From a virus, in IMG/VR virus record IMGVR_UViG_3300042292_001109, positions 62,001 through 126,000 of that record: a stretch of DNA of 64,000 nt; one strand, 5' to 3'. Of the stretch, positions 49,775 to 57,500 are shown piece after piece. The notes below the pieces were generated by a model. The model was not told where the DNA came from, made no database searches, and worked only from the letters and a program-made list of their open reading frames with translations. Position 1 is the stretch's first letter; each line of letters starts with the position of its first letter. The translations under genes were made by a program, and so were the position numbers.

Positions 49775-50676
49775 AAGTATTGGTTACTGGTGGTTGCGGG
49801 TTTATTGGAAGTCATTTAATTGATTTGTTAGTTGATTCTGGTTATACTGTTGTTAATGTTGATGATTTATCAGCAGATAATGATCAATTTTATTTTAATG
49901 AGAATATTAAAAATTATCATTTTGATATTTGTAATACTAAGCAATTAATATCAGTTAGTAGAGGGTGTGAATTTATATTTCATTTAGCAGCAGAATCGCG
50001 ATTAGGTGCTTCTATTGCTAATCCAAGAAAAGCAATTGATTCTAACATTAAAGGCGTTGTTTCGGTATTAGAAGCAGCAAAAGCAAATAAGATTAAAGGT
50101 ATTGTTTTCTCTTCAACATCTTCAATATATGGATTAAATACAAATTTTCCGCTAAAAGAAACTGAGCGAGAAGATTGTTTAAATGCGTATGCATCAACTA
50201 AGTATGCAGCAGAATTATTTTTGAGAAACTATTATGAAATCTACGGAATTAAATCAGTTATTCTTCGTTATTTTAATGTTTATGGTGAACGTTCTCCCAA
50301 ATCTGGTCAATATGCGCTAGTATTAGGTATCTTTGAAAAATTATTAAAAGATGGTAAACCATTAACAGTTACTGGTGATGGAACCCAAGAGCGAGATTTT
50401 ATACATGTAAAAGATATTGCTCAGGCTAATATACGATGTATTGATAATTTTGATACAAATCCAGATATGTGGAAAGCTCAAGTATTTAATATTGGATATG
50501 GAGAAACAAAAACTATTAATGAAATTGCTAATACTCTATCAGATAGTATTGTTTATATTAAAAAACCAGCTGGCGAAGCATTAAATAATTTATCAGATAA
50601 TACTAAATTTAAATTAGCAACAAATTGGGTTCCAACTATAAATGTGATTGACTGGATTAAAGAAAAACTATTATAA
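49771..50676 (+). CDS. NAD-dependent nucleotide-sugar epimerase (GalE/WbpP-like)
   Basis: The 301-residue short-chain dehydrogenase has G-G-C-G-F-I-G-S-H at residues 7-15, F-S-S-T-S-S-I-Y-G with catalytic Ser, Y-A-S-T-K (Y-x-x-x-K) near 150 and R-D-F-I-H-V-K-D near 208, typical of UDP-hexose 4-epimerases. Being last in the heptose operon, it might instead epimerise NDP-heptose. It overlaps the fusion gene by four bases. Confidence 0.85.
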   Translation: MKVLVTGGCGFIGSHLIDLLVDSGYTVVNVDDLSADNDQFYFNENIKNYHFDICNTKQLISVSRGCEFIFHLAAESRLGASIANPRKAIDSNIKGVVSVLEAAKANKIKGIVFSSTSSIYGLNTNFPLKETEREDCLNAYASTKYAAELFLRNYYEIYGIKSVILRYFNVYGERSPKSGQYALVLGIFEKLLKDGKPLTVTGDGTQERDFIHVKDIAQANIRCIDNFDTNPDMWKAQVFNIGYGETKTINEIANTLSDSIVYIKKPAGEALNNLSDNTKFKLATNWVPTINVIDWIKEKLL

Positions 50677-50677
50677 T
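50648..50677 (+). promoter_or_regulatory. Host-type promoter overlapping the late promoter at 50677
   Basis: TTGACT, an 18-base spacer, TATAAT. The last T of its -10 is the first T of TATAAATA at 50677-50684. Confidence 0.5.
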
Positions 50678-50684
50678 ATAAATA
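50677..50684 (+). promoter_or_regulatory. T4-type late promoter of the 50.7-56.3 kb operon
   Basis: Exact TATAAATA, followed by G-T-T, 38 bases before the ligase-like gene. It implies late, virion-phase expression of the operon. Confidence 0.85.
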
Positions 50685-50721
50685 GTTAATTATATTATAT
50701 ACATTAAGCCAGAGAGGTTAT

Positions 50722-51894
50722 ATGCTAAGTTTTAAAGATTTTCTTGTTGAGAACGAGGAAGAAGGTGCTAAATTAAAGCACATTAAACATCCAGAAGATA
50801 GAGTTTTTGAAGGTTCAAATGGATATGCTCATGCTAAAGGTGCATTGCATCATGCTCATGATGCAATTAAATCTGGAGAACATAGCACTAACCTTACTAT
50901 GAAATACGATGGATCTCCTTCCATCGTATATGGTCATCATCCAGAGAATGGTAAATTCTTTGTAGCCAGTAAATCTGCATTTAATAAAAATCCAAAAATA
51001 AATTATACTCACGAAGATATTGAGCAAAACCATGGCCATGCTCCTGGATTAGTTGAGAAGTTAAAAGATTCGTTGGATCATTTACATAAAATTACTCCAA
51101 AAAAGGGTGTATATCAAGGCGATTTAATGTTTAGTGGAGATGATAAGAAACATAATGATAATGGATCCGTATCATTTACTCCAAATACAATTAAATATAC
51201 TGCTCACGGCGAAGAAGCAGATAAAGTTAAAAAAGCAAAATTAGGTGTTGTTACTCATACACAGTATCATGGAAATACCTTATCTTCTATGAAAGCTGAT
51301 CCTCATCCAGATTTACATAATTTTAAATCTCATTCAGATGTTTGGAGTAAAACTCCAGAACACGATACCAAAAACGTTCATTATAGCGAAGCTGATCAAG
51401 CTAAATTTCAAAAACATATGGATGCTGCTGATAAAATTCATAAAACGCATAAAGATACTATGTATGATGCTACAGCTCCTCATGGTGGTGACAGCGGTCA
51501 TTTAGCAACATATATTAATCATACGGTTAGAACTGGCGAAAAACCTTCTGCAGATGGATTGCAGAATCATATAGTAGGTAAATATGAAAAACAAATTGAT
51601 AAGTTAAAAAGTGATGCAGGTAAAGCTAGAAAACATACTGAACTGACTAGTCATCTATCTCATATTGCTGGTAATTCTGATCATTATAATCGTTTATTAA
51701 AAATGCATGGCCATTTACAGTCGGCTAAAAATATTTTAACCAAAACATTAAATCAACATGAAGGTGGATTAGAACACCATATTGGTGACAAAAGAACAAA
51801 TCCGGAAGGATTTGTTATTCATCATAATGGAGAACCAACTAAACTTGTTAATAGAGAAGAATTTTCTAAAGCTAATTTGTTAAAGGTACGTTAA
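50722..51894 (+). CDS. Ligase-superfamily-like protein with capsid-targeting-like N-terminus
   Basis: The 390-residue protein is conserved among T4-like phages but uncharacterised. It shows features of the DNA/RNA ligase nucleotidyltransferase fold: K-Y-D-G-S at residues 61-65 (motif I K-x-D-G), V-A-S-K-S near 81-85, Y-Q-G-D-L-M at 131-136 (motif III-like), P-E-G-F-V-I at 361-366 (motif IV-like) and T-K-L-V near 373-376 (motif V-like). The start M-L-S-F-K-D-F-L-V-E resembles the T4 capsid-targeting sequence M-K-T-Y-Q-E-F-I-A-E. The middle is His/Lys-rich. A role in joining or capping nucleic acid is inferred. Confidence 0.7.
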   Translation: MLSFKDFLVENEEEGAKLKHIKHPEDRVFEGSNGYAHAKGALHHAHDAIKSGEHSTNLTMKYDGSPSIVYGHHPENGKFFVASKSAFNKNPKINYTHEDIEQNHGHAPGLVEKLKDSLDHLHKITPKKGVYQGDLMFSGDDKKHNDNGSVSFTPNTIKYTAHGEEADKVKKAKLGVVTHTQYHGNTLSSMKADPHPDLHNFKSHSDVWSKTPEHDTKNVHYSEADQAKFQKHMDAADKIHKTHKDTMYDATAPHGGDSGHLATYINHTVRTGEKPSADGLQNHIVGKYEKQIDKLKSDAGKARKHTELTSHLSHIAGNSDHYNRLLKMHGHLQSAKNILTKTLNQHEGGLEHHIGDKRTNPEGFVIHHNGEPTKLVNREEFSKANLLKVR

Positions 51895-52517
51895 TGAGCA
51901 CTAAAAATCCTGTTGTTACTGCTTTTGGTAGAATGAATCCACCTACAACTGGGCACTTACAGTTAATTAATGCTGTTCGTTCTACTGCAGAAAAAGAAAA
52001 TGCTGATCATGATATTATCGCTTCAGGTAGTCATGATCCAAAGAAAAATCCATTAACTTCAGAACACAAATTAAAACATTTATCTAGATATTCTCCTGGA
52101 ACTAATTTTTCTGTAGCTGATTCTAAATCTCCAACATTATTACATCATTTATCTAAATTACACGATAAAGGTCATGATCATTTAATTTATGTTGCGGGTT
52201 CGGATCGCACAAAAGATATGGAAGAATTAATACATAAATATAATGGAGTGCCATCTAAACATGGATATTATAATTTTAAAAAGATAGAAGTGCGTTCAGC
52301 TGGTCATAGAGATCCAAATGCAGAAGGAACTGCTGGTATGTCTGGAACTAAAATGCGAGAATTTGCTAAAAACAATGATTTTCATTCATTTAGACAAGGA
52401 GTTCCATCTCACGTTTCAGATGATCATGCAAAAGAATTGATGAGTGATGTTAAATCTGGTATGAATGTTCATGAATCATATATTCGTGGATTTTTAAACA
52501 AAATAAGACTATTTTAA
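51894..52517 (+). CDS. HxGH-type nucleotidyltransferase (NMNAT/cytidylyltransferase-like)
   Basis: The 207-residue protein begins T-A-F-G-R-M-N-P-P-T-T-G-H, a phage variant of the nucleotidyltransferase G-R-F-x-P-x-H-x-G-H loop, and has S-G-T-K-M-R-E near residues 150-156, matching the I-S-S-T-x-x-R motif. Relatives transfer AMP or CMP, for example to NMN. The substrate is not predictable, but it is encoded with a ligase-like and a kinase-like protein, which suggests nucleic-acid or cofactor repair. Confidence 0.75.
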   Translation: MSTKNPVVTAFGRMNPPTTGHLQLINAVRSTAEKENADHDIIASGSHDPKKNPLTSEHKLKHLSRYSPGTNFSVADSKSPTLLHHLSKLHDKGHDHLIYVAGSDRTKDMEELIHKYNGVPSKHGYYNFKKIEVRSAGHRDPNAEGTAGMSGTKMREFAKNNDFHSFRQGVPSHVSDDHAKELMSDVKSGMNVHESYIRGFLNKIRLF

Positions 52518-52518
52518 A

Positions 52519-53331
52519 ATGCAAAATAAACAAGCAATTTTTATTATCGGATCTCCTGGATCCGGAAAGGATGTCGTAATTAGAGATATTGCATCTAATT
52601 ACGGTATTGTAGAATTTACGTCAACTCAAATTGATGAGATGTTATATAATGACGCAGTATTTAAACGAGCTAAATCGGAAAAACAAGATTCTCTTTTAGA
52701 AAGATATTCTATACTCGTTACTGGAAATTCATTTGATTTAGGGTTTGTTATAACTAAAGATATATTAGAAGCAATTGGTTATACAACGCATTTAATTGTT
52801 GTTGAGGCTGATTTAGGAATTGCTGTTGAAAGATTAAAAGATAGAAAAAATTTAAAAGAATCATTGGATAGAATTAGTGTTGGAAATGCAAATAGACAAG
52901 CAATTATTAGTTTATTTAACTCTTATATTACTGTGGATAATTCAAAATCATTGGATTTAACTGAATCAAGAGAATTTATTTATGATATTTTAGAAGATTT
53001 AACATTTAAATCCGATTTGCGTTTAGAAGAAATTGTAAAAATTAATTTGAAGAAAAAGGTTAATAAAATTGTTCCATTAAAACTTCCTGCAGATACTTCT
53101 GATACGAGAAGTATGACTCCAGGGACGTGGTCTGTTTATAATGGAGTTGCTGAATCAGTTGAATCACCTAATTATGATATTTCCCCTATAGCTACCGGTC
53201 CTATGCAAAGTACCGCATCTTCAACAGTTAGTATGCAATCTGATCAAGATAAAGAAAATACCAGAAAAGTGTTGAATAAAATTAAAAAAATAAATTTCAG
53301 AAAGGTAATCCCAAATGCCATCGAAAAATAA
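52519..53331 (+). CDS. P-loop kinase-like protein
   Basis: The 270-residue protein has Walker A G-S-P-G-S-G-K-D at residues 12-19 and a lid-like segment V-E-R-L-K-D-R-K-N near 108-116. The fold (residues 1-160) resembles adenylate, nucleoside or polynucleotide kinases. The C-terminal 100 residues are low-complexity, Ser/Thr-rich and basic at the end. It overlaps the next gene by 17 bases. Confidence 0.72.
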   Translation: MQNKQAIFIIGSPGSGKDVVIRDIASNYGIVEFTSTQIDEMLYNDAVFKRAKSEKQDSLLERYSILVTGNSFDLGFVITKDILEAIGYTTHLIVVEADLGIAVERLKDRKNLKESLDRISVGNANRQAIISLFNSYITVDNSKSLDLTESREFIYDILEDLTFKSDLRLEEIVKINLKKKVNKIVPLKLPADTSDTRSMTPGTWSVYNGVAESVESPNYDISPIATGPMQSTASSTVSMQSDQDKENTRKVLNKIKKINFRKVIPNAIEK

Positions 53332-54064
53332 ACATAGTTCAAGTAGGTTTACTTCACTAAAAGGGGCATTTTCATCTACTCATCCATCGAAACATTTTCA
53401 TGGAAAAGAAGCAAAACCTAGTGTAATTACTCCAGATTATTCTGATACATCAACCCCGCAGCTAGTTGCACATTCATCAGGAAAAAATTCGCCATTTTCA
53501 TTATCATTCAAAGATAGATTAGTAATGAAATATCATGAAGAGTTTTGTGGATTAACTGAGGATACAGATACTTCTGTTAGACAATATAAAAATCCAGAAA
53601 CTGCTCGTTTTGCTAAAGCTGGTATTCATTTGCATTCAAGATATACAAATCCAAAAATTGCACAATTAACTAATAAATTTAATAATCGCGAAAAAAAGGT
53701 AACTAAATCTGATAGCGAAATTAAAGCAGATACTATTTTAATGAATACTATGAATAGGGAACATGAAAAAAATTATCAAAATAAATTTCATCATGAATAT
53801 AAACCTCCGGAACGCGCAGTTCATTCAAAACCTCCTGTTAACACGCAACATTTGACTCATACTGAACCTCATGTAGTTCCGCCAAGTCATCCTGTTCCGC
53901 ATGCTCCTGTTCCACATATTCCAAATCATCCGCAACATCAAAGTAATCCTGCTATGCATGATCCGCATATTATTGGACAAAAACAAGATTCTTTTGTTGT
54001 AAAACATACGCCGAAATTTAACCCGCCGGCTAAATTTCACCCAATTAAAAACAACAATAAATAA
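53315..54064 (+). CDS. His/Pro-rich hypothetical protein
   Basis: The 249-residue protein is basic and mostly disordered, with a His- and Pro-rich C-terminal half (about residues 165-245). A short folded-looking region R-L-V-M-K-Y-H-E-E-F near residue 68 may be a helix. No family recognised. Because it lies in a late operon with capsid-targeted proteins, it may be a virion component. Confidence 0.65.
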   Translation: MPSKNKHSSSRFTSLKGAFSSTHPSKHFHGKEAKPSVITPDYSDTSTPQLVAHSSGKNSPFSLSFKDRLVMKYHEEFCGLTEDTDTSVRQYKNPETARFAKAGIHLHSRYTNPKIAQLTNKFNNREKKVTKSDSEIKADTILMNTMNREHEKNYQNKFHHEYKPPERAVHSKPPVNTQHLTHTEPHVVPPSHPVPHAPVPHIPNHPQHQSNPAMHDPHIIGQKQDSFVVKHTPKFNPPAKFHPIKNNNK

Positions 54065-54077
54065 TAGGAGAAGTTAA

Positions 54078-54494
54078 ATGGATTTTAAAGCCATAAAAGA
54101 GCTTAGATTAGAGAATTCTTTACAGGATATTGAAGTAACAGAAGAATTTGAACAAATCGACGAAATTAGTAATTACGATCAAGTTGTTACATATTATAGA
54201 CATCTAAAATTAGATCCATATAAATTGCGCGGGGTTGCTGGATCTAGGCTTCGTGAAAGAATTAAAAACTCTCCTGCATTTAAAGCATGGCTTCAATTAA
54301 AAGCGCATAATGTAGAAAGTGTTGAAAGTAATTCAACAAAAACATTAATTGAAACTATTAAAGATGCTAAGAAAGATAGTGTTGGAAAAAAAGCAAAAGT
54401 TACTTTTTATGGTTATCCAGGTAAAGATGCTAAAATGAGTAATACCGATTTAGAACAGGCTAATACTCCAAATAATTACCTTAACCAAAATTAA
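54078..54494 (+). CDS. Hypothetical protein
   Basis: The 138-residue protein has an acidic helical start, a middle helix-turn-helix-like stretch (R-G-V-A-G-S-R-L-R-E-R-I-K near residue 56) and a C-terminal tail rich in Asn. AGGAG precedes the ATG. No family recognised. Late operon member. Confidence 0.68.
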   Translation: MDFKAIKELRLENSLQDIEVTEEFEQIDEISNYDQVVTYYRHLKLDPYKLRGVAGSRLRERIKNSPAFKAWLQLKAHNVESVESNSTKTLIETIKDAKKDSVGKKAKVTFYGYPGKDAKMSNTDLEQANTPNNYLNQN

Positions 54495-54510
54495 AAATAA
54501 TATTATAATT

Positions 54511-54894
54511 ATGGATGACTTGACTGAAGATAATTTTTTATTATTTGCCGCAAAACATTATTATTCTGTGCATTATTCTATGACTGAATTTAATTCCGAT
54601 TTAAAAAGAATAATTTACATTAAACGATTGTTAAAGAAATATAAAAAATCCGGCGAATTAGCTGAACGGTTAATTTTAAATCATTTAATATTATTATATA
54701 ACGTTTTTGAACCAACTATAGCTGTAAATAAAATGTTATTTTTTAAATTAGATGATAATTGCTATAGTGCATTAAAAACGTTTTTAGTTTATCTAAATAG
54801 AATGCCTACAGAAATTTTGTATGATGGAACTAAATTAATTTCCTCTGATATTCCTTTAGATATGGAAATCGCAAAAATATTAAGAGAATTATGA
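54511..54894 (+). CDS. Conserved hypothetical protein of T4-like phages
   Basis: The 127-residue helical protein has a pattern (F-A-A-K-H-Y, then K-R-L-L-K-K-Y, then L-N-H-L-I-L-L-Y-N-V-F) that I recognise as common in T4-like phages but without known function. It overlaps the next small gene by four bases. Confidence 0.72.
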   Translation: MDDLTEDNFLLFAAKHYYSVHYSMTEFNSDLKRIIYIKRLLKKYKKSGELAERLILNHLILLYNVFEPTIAVNKMLFFKLDDNCYSALKTFLVYLNRMPTEILYDGTKLISSDIPLDMEIAKILREL

Positions 54895-55067
54895 AAACAT
54901 TTAAACAATTTTTAGAAGAAGATGGAGAAGGTGCTCCTGCTGCGGTTAGTACCGCTCCAACTAATACTACAAATGGTATAGCAGGACTTAAAGATCCTGG
55001 AGTAAGAGTGCCAAGAAAAAAACAATCTCCAGTTATGACTGGAACTCCAATAACAAGGGCAGGATAA
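54891..55067 (+). CDS. Small protein with capsid-targeting-like N-terminus
   Basis: The 58-residue protein begins M-K-T-F-K-Q-F-L-E-E, almost the T4 capsid-targeting sequence M-K-T-Y-Q-E-F-I-A-E found on internal head proteins. The rest is Ala/Thr/Pro-rich with a basic P-R-K-K-Q and I-A-G-L. It probably enters the prohead and is trimmed by gp21. It starts four bases before the stop of the preceding gene and ends one base before the next ATG. Confidence 0.75.
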   Translation: MKTFKQFLEEDGEGAPAAVSTAPTNTTNGIAGLKDPGVRVPRKKQSPVMTGTPITRAG

Positions 55068-55068
55068 A

Positions 55069-55593
55069 ATGGATAATAAATATAAAAATAAATTAACTTC
55101 TATTATTGAAGATTGCGGTTTTAATAGAACACGTAAAGCTAATCAAAAAGAAATAGAACAAGCTTTATTTGAAGCTACAAAACCTGGATATCCGCCTGAA
55201 GAAGCTCAAGATCCAAGTTCAAAAGAAGGAATTTCCAATGCAATTGCTTCTGAATTTTTTGCTCGTTGTAGAGCTCTAGCTACAACTACTCATTTTGCTC
55301 ATTTAAGTACAGATTCTTTTTCGGAACATTCTGCTCTAACAACTTTTTATGAAGAAATTGTTGAAACTGTAGATAAATTCTGTGAAGCTTATATTGGATT
55401 ATATGGTAAATTTATTAGTTTGCCTCCAATTGCTGCTGAAATGAAAATCGCAGTTGATGCTATTATAGAATTTAGGGATTGGATTTCTAAAAATAGAGGA
55501 TTAATTACTGATGATACTTCTATGCAAAATATAATTGACGAATCTGTTGAATTATGCAATACTACAATTTATAAATTACAAAAATTGAAATAA
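55069..55593 (+). CDS. Ferritin-like (Dps-like) phage protein
   Basis: The 174-residue helical protein resembles a phage ferritin-like family, with T-T-H-F-A-H near residues 70-75, then E-H-S-A-L-T-T-F-Y-E-E, then I-V-E-T-V-D-K-F-C-E. The helix pattern and acidic/His positions recall Dps, but a full di-iron site is not evident. It might bind DNA or iron, or be purely structural. The first 60 residues are an extra, less ordered region. Confidence 0.6.
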   Translation: MDNKYKNKLTSIIEDCGFNRTRKANQKEIEQALFEATKPGYPPEEAQDPSSKEGISNAIASEFFARCRALATTTHFAHLSTDSFSEHSALTTFYEEIVETVDKFCEAYIGLYGKFISLPPIAAEMKIAVDAIIEFRDWISKNRGLITDDTSMQNIIDESVELCNTTIYKLQKLK

Positions 55594-55605
55594 CTGGTAT
55601 TTGTT

Positions 55606-55797
55606 ATGATGACTGTCAAAGAGGCAACCCCGATGATCCATTATAATAATTATAACGATAAAGAAATATTATCAAAAAGTAATATAGCAAAAAGACTTAA
55701 CTTATTGCGATCTTTAGAAAATTATTCTCATAAACTAGATAAATTACTTGAACAAACATCAAAAATAGAAGATATTTCCCTAAAGGTGGGCAGATAA
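55606..55797 (+). CDS. Hypothetical small protein
   Basis: The 63-residue protein has a helical C-terminal half with heptad leucines (L-L-R-S-L-E-N-Y-S-H-K-L-D-K-L-L). Two adjacent ATG codons could start it. It shares a base with the start of the next gene (TAATGG). No family recognised. Confidence 0.6.
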   Translation: MMTVKEATPMIHYNNYNDKEILSKSNIAKRLNLLRSLENYSHKLDKLLEQTSKIEDISLKVGR

Positions 55798-56255
55798 TGG
55801 CAGATAATTCAACGTTGCATGATGTAAAAGTCGAAACGTTATCGGAATTAAAAGTTGAAGTTGCAGTCTTAAAACAAGAAGTCGGATTTATTAATAGGCT
55901 TTTTAGTAGAATCGAAGACGTAATTGATAAAATCGATACTCAACATGCAGCAGTATTAGATAAAACTACGAAAATAGAATATAACCTTCTTAATACTAAA
56001 GATGAATTAGAAGATTTATATAAAATATTAGAAGACTCTGAGAAAAATATTTCAAGTAGAATTAATGCTATTGAGAAGTTATTAACAGAGGAAATTAATT
56101 CTATGAATAAAACTTTAACTGATAGAGTTGATAAAAATGAAGCCAAAACTGTAGACCTATTACAATACAAATGGTTATTGTGGGGCGGCGGTGTAGTTGT
56201 TTTATGGATATTTTCAAATATTGATATGCTCAAAAAATTATTTGTAATAAAATAA
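55797..56255 (+). CDS. Coiled-coil protein with C-terminal membrane anchor (XhlA-like)
   Basis: The 152-residue protein is coiled coil for residues about 10-120 and ends in one membrane span (W-L-L-W-G-G-G-V-V-V-L-W-I-F near 126-139) with a short basic tail. This resembles XhlA-type phage proteins that assist holins, but also generic membrane-tethered coiled coils. It is the last gene before a terminator. A lysis or membrane-docking role is a suggestion. Confidence 0.7.
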   Translation: MADNSTLHDVKVETLSELKVEVAVLKQEVGFINRLFSRIEDVIDKIDTQHAAVLDKTTKIEYNLLNTKDELEDLYKILEDSEKNISSRINAIEKLLTEEINSMNKTLTDRVDKNEAKTVDLLQYKWLLWGGGVVVLWIFSNIDMLKKLFVIK

Positions 56256-56258
56256 TGC

Positions 56259-56287
56259 TTTACTTTTTTATCTTTTCGTAGTATAAT
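56259..56287 (+). promoter_or_regulatory. Host-type promoter of gp61 primase
   Basis: TTTACT, a 17-base spacer, TATAAT. The -35 region GCTTTACTTTTTT equals that of the leftward TET operon promoter. Predicted start near 56294 lies inside the left arm of the next hairpin. Confidence 0.75.
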
Positions 56288-56316
56288 AAGCCTGAATATA
56301 AACTTCAGGCTTTTTT
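56288..56316 (+). terminator. Intrinsic terminator fused to the primase promoter
   Basis: AAGCCTGAA and TTCAGGCTT form a perfect 9-bp stem with a 7-base loop and a run of T. It ends the 50.7-kb late operon, while RNA started at the overlapping promoter lacks most of the left arm. Confidence 0.85.
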
Positions 56317-56319
56317 ATA

Positions 56320-57321
56320 ATGAGCATTTGGATAGATAGAAAATACATTTTAATGTTATCACCTAAGTTGGAACTCTTTAAACAAAAGAATACCAACCTA
56401 TATACCATGCGTTGCCCATATTGCGGCGACTCTCAAAAAATGAAATCAAAAACTCGTGGATTCGTTTATGCAAAAAACGATAATTATTTCTACACGTGTT
56501 TTAATTGCGATAAAGGAACAACTCTTAGATCTTTGCTTGGTTATCTAGATCCTCACCTAGAACAAGAATATATCATGGAAAATTTCCAGGAAAAATTTAC
56601 TGGAAAGAAAAATAATTCTATTGATAAACCTGCAATTCCAAAATTTAAAATTCAAGATAAAAAAATAGATTTACCTACTATTGCTGATTTAGATGATAGT
56701 CATATTGCTAAAAAGTATATCTTAGATCGCAAAATACCAGAAAAATATCTTAAATATCTATTTTTTACTGATGATTTTAAAGCTTTTGTTGAATCCGTTT
56801 CTGATAAAAAACTTGATCAAACTGGTCCAAGGGTAATCATTCCATTTTATTCTAGATCTGGTGATTTAGTTGCATTTCAGGGAAGAGCTCTTGATAGTTA
56901 TTCCATGAGATATATAACAGTAAAGATTGACAGGGAACAAGAAAAGATTTTTGGGCTGGATAAAGTTGATCCAATGAAGCTGATTTATGTTGTAGAAGGT
57001 CCATTCGATTCTTTATTCCTACCAAACGCGATCGCAACTGCAGACTCAAATTTGGCCGCTGCAGCTAATGTGTTTGATAAGAGTAAGTTGATACTAATCC
57101 CTGACTGCGAGCCTAGAAACGCGAATATCGTTAAAAATATCGGGAAGTTTATTAAGAATGGGTTCTCTGTTTGTTTATTACCAGAATCATTTGGAGTTAA
57201 GGATATTAATGATGCAATAAAAAATGGCTTGACGCAGGAGGAATTATTAGTTATAATAAGTAATAACACCTTCTCTGGGTTACGAGCTGAACTGGAATAC
57301 TTAAATTGGAAGAAAATATGA
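56320..57321 (+). CDS. 61: DNA primase gp61
   Basis: The 333-residue primase has an N-terminal zinc finger C-P-Y-C (32-35) and C-F-N-C (60-63), a T4-type linker, and a Toprim domain with V-V-E-G-P-F-D near 223-229 and I-P-D-C-E near 262-266. It makes RNA primers with helicase gp41. Length matches T4 gp61 (342). The ribosome site is weak. Confidence 0.95.
   Translation: MSIWIDRKYILMLSPKLELFKQKNTNLYTMRCPYCGDSQKMKSKTRGFVYAKNDNYFYTCFNCDKGTTLRSLLGYLDPHLEQEYIMENFQEKFTGKKNNSIDKPAIPKFKIQDKKIDLPTIADLDDSHIAKKYILDRKIPEKYLKYLFFTDDFKAFVESVSDKKLDQTGPRVIIPFYSRSGDLVAFQGRALDSYSMRYITVKIDREQEKIFGLDKVDPMKLIYVVEGPFDSLFLPNAIATADSNLAAAANVFDKSKLILIPDCEPRNANIVKNIGKFIKNGFSVCLLPESFGVKDINDAIKNGLTQEELLVIISNNTFSGLRAELEYLNWKKI
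57229..57257 (+). promoter_or_regulatory. Host-type promoter within the primase gene
   Basis: TTGACG, a 17-base spacer, TATAAT, about 60 bases before the gene at 57318. It could drive thyX and downstream nucleotide genes. Confidence 0.6.
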
Positions 57322-57500
57322 CAACTAAAATAGAAAAAATTAATGCTAGCGAAGATGGAAATACGAAATTCCTTATTGATGGTCTAGAATACATGAGAGT
57401 TAGTGGCATTTGGTTTAGATGGGATAAATATCAGGTAAAATATATTCCCGAAGATAGACCGGAATTAGAAAGTTTATATTTGGAGACTTTTGGAAAATGA
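57318..57500 (+). CDS. Hypothetical small protein
   Basis: The 60-residue protein overlaps the primase stop (ATGA) and thyX start by four bases each. It has an aromatic central strand (V-S-G-I-W-F-R-W). No family recognised. Tight coupling suggests a real gene. Confidence 0.65.
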   Translation: MTTKIEKINASEDGNTKFLIDGLEYMRVSGIWFRWDKYQVKYIPEDRPELESLYLETFGK

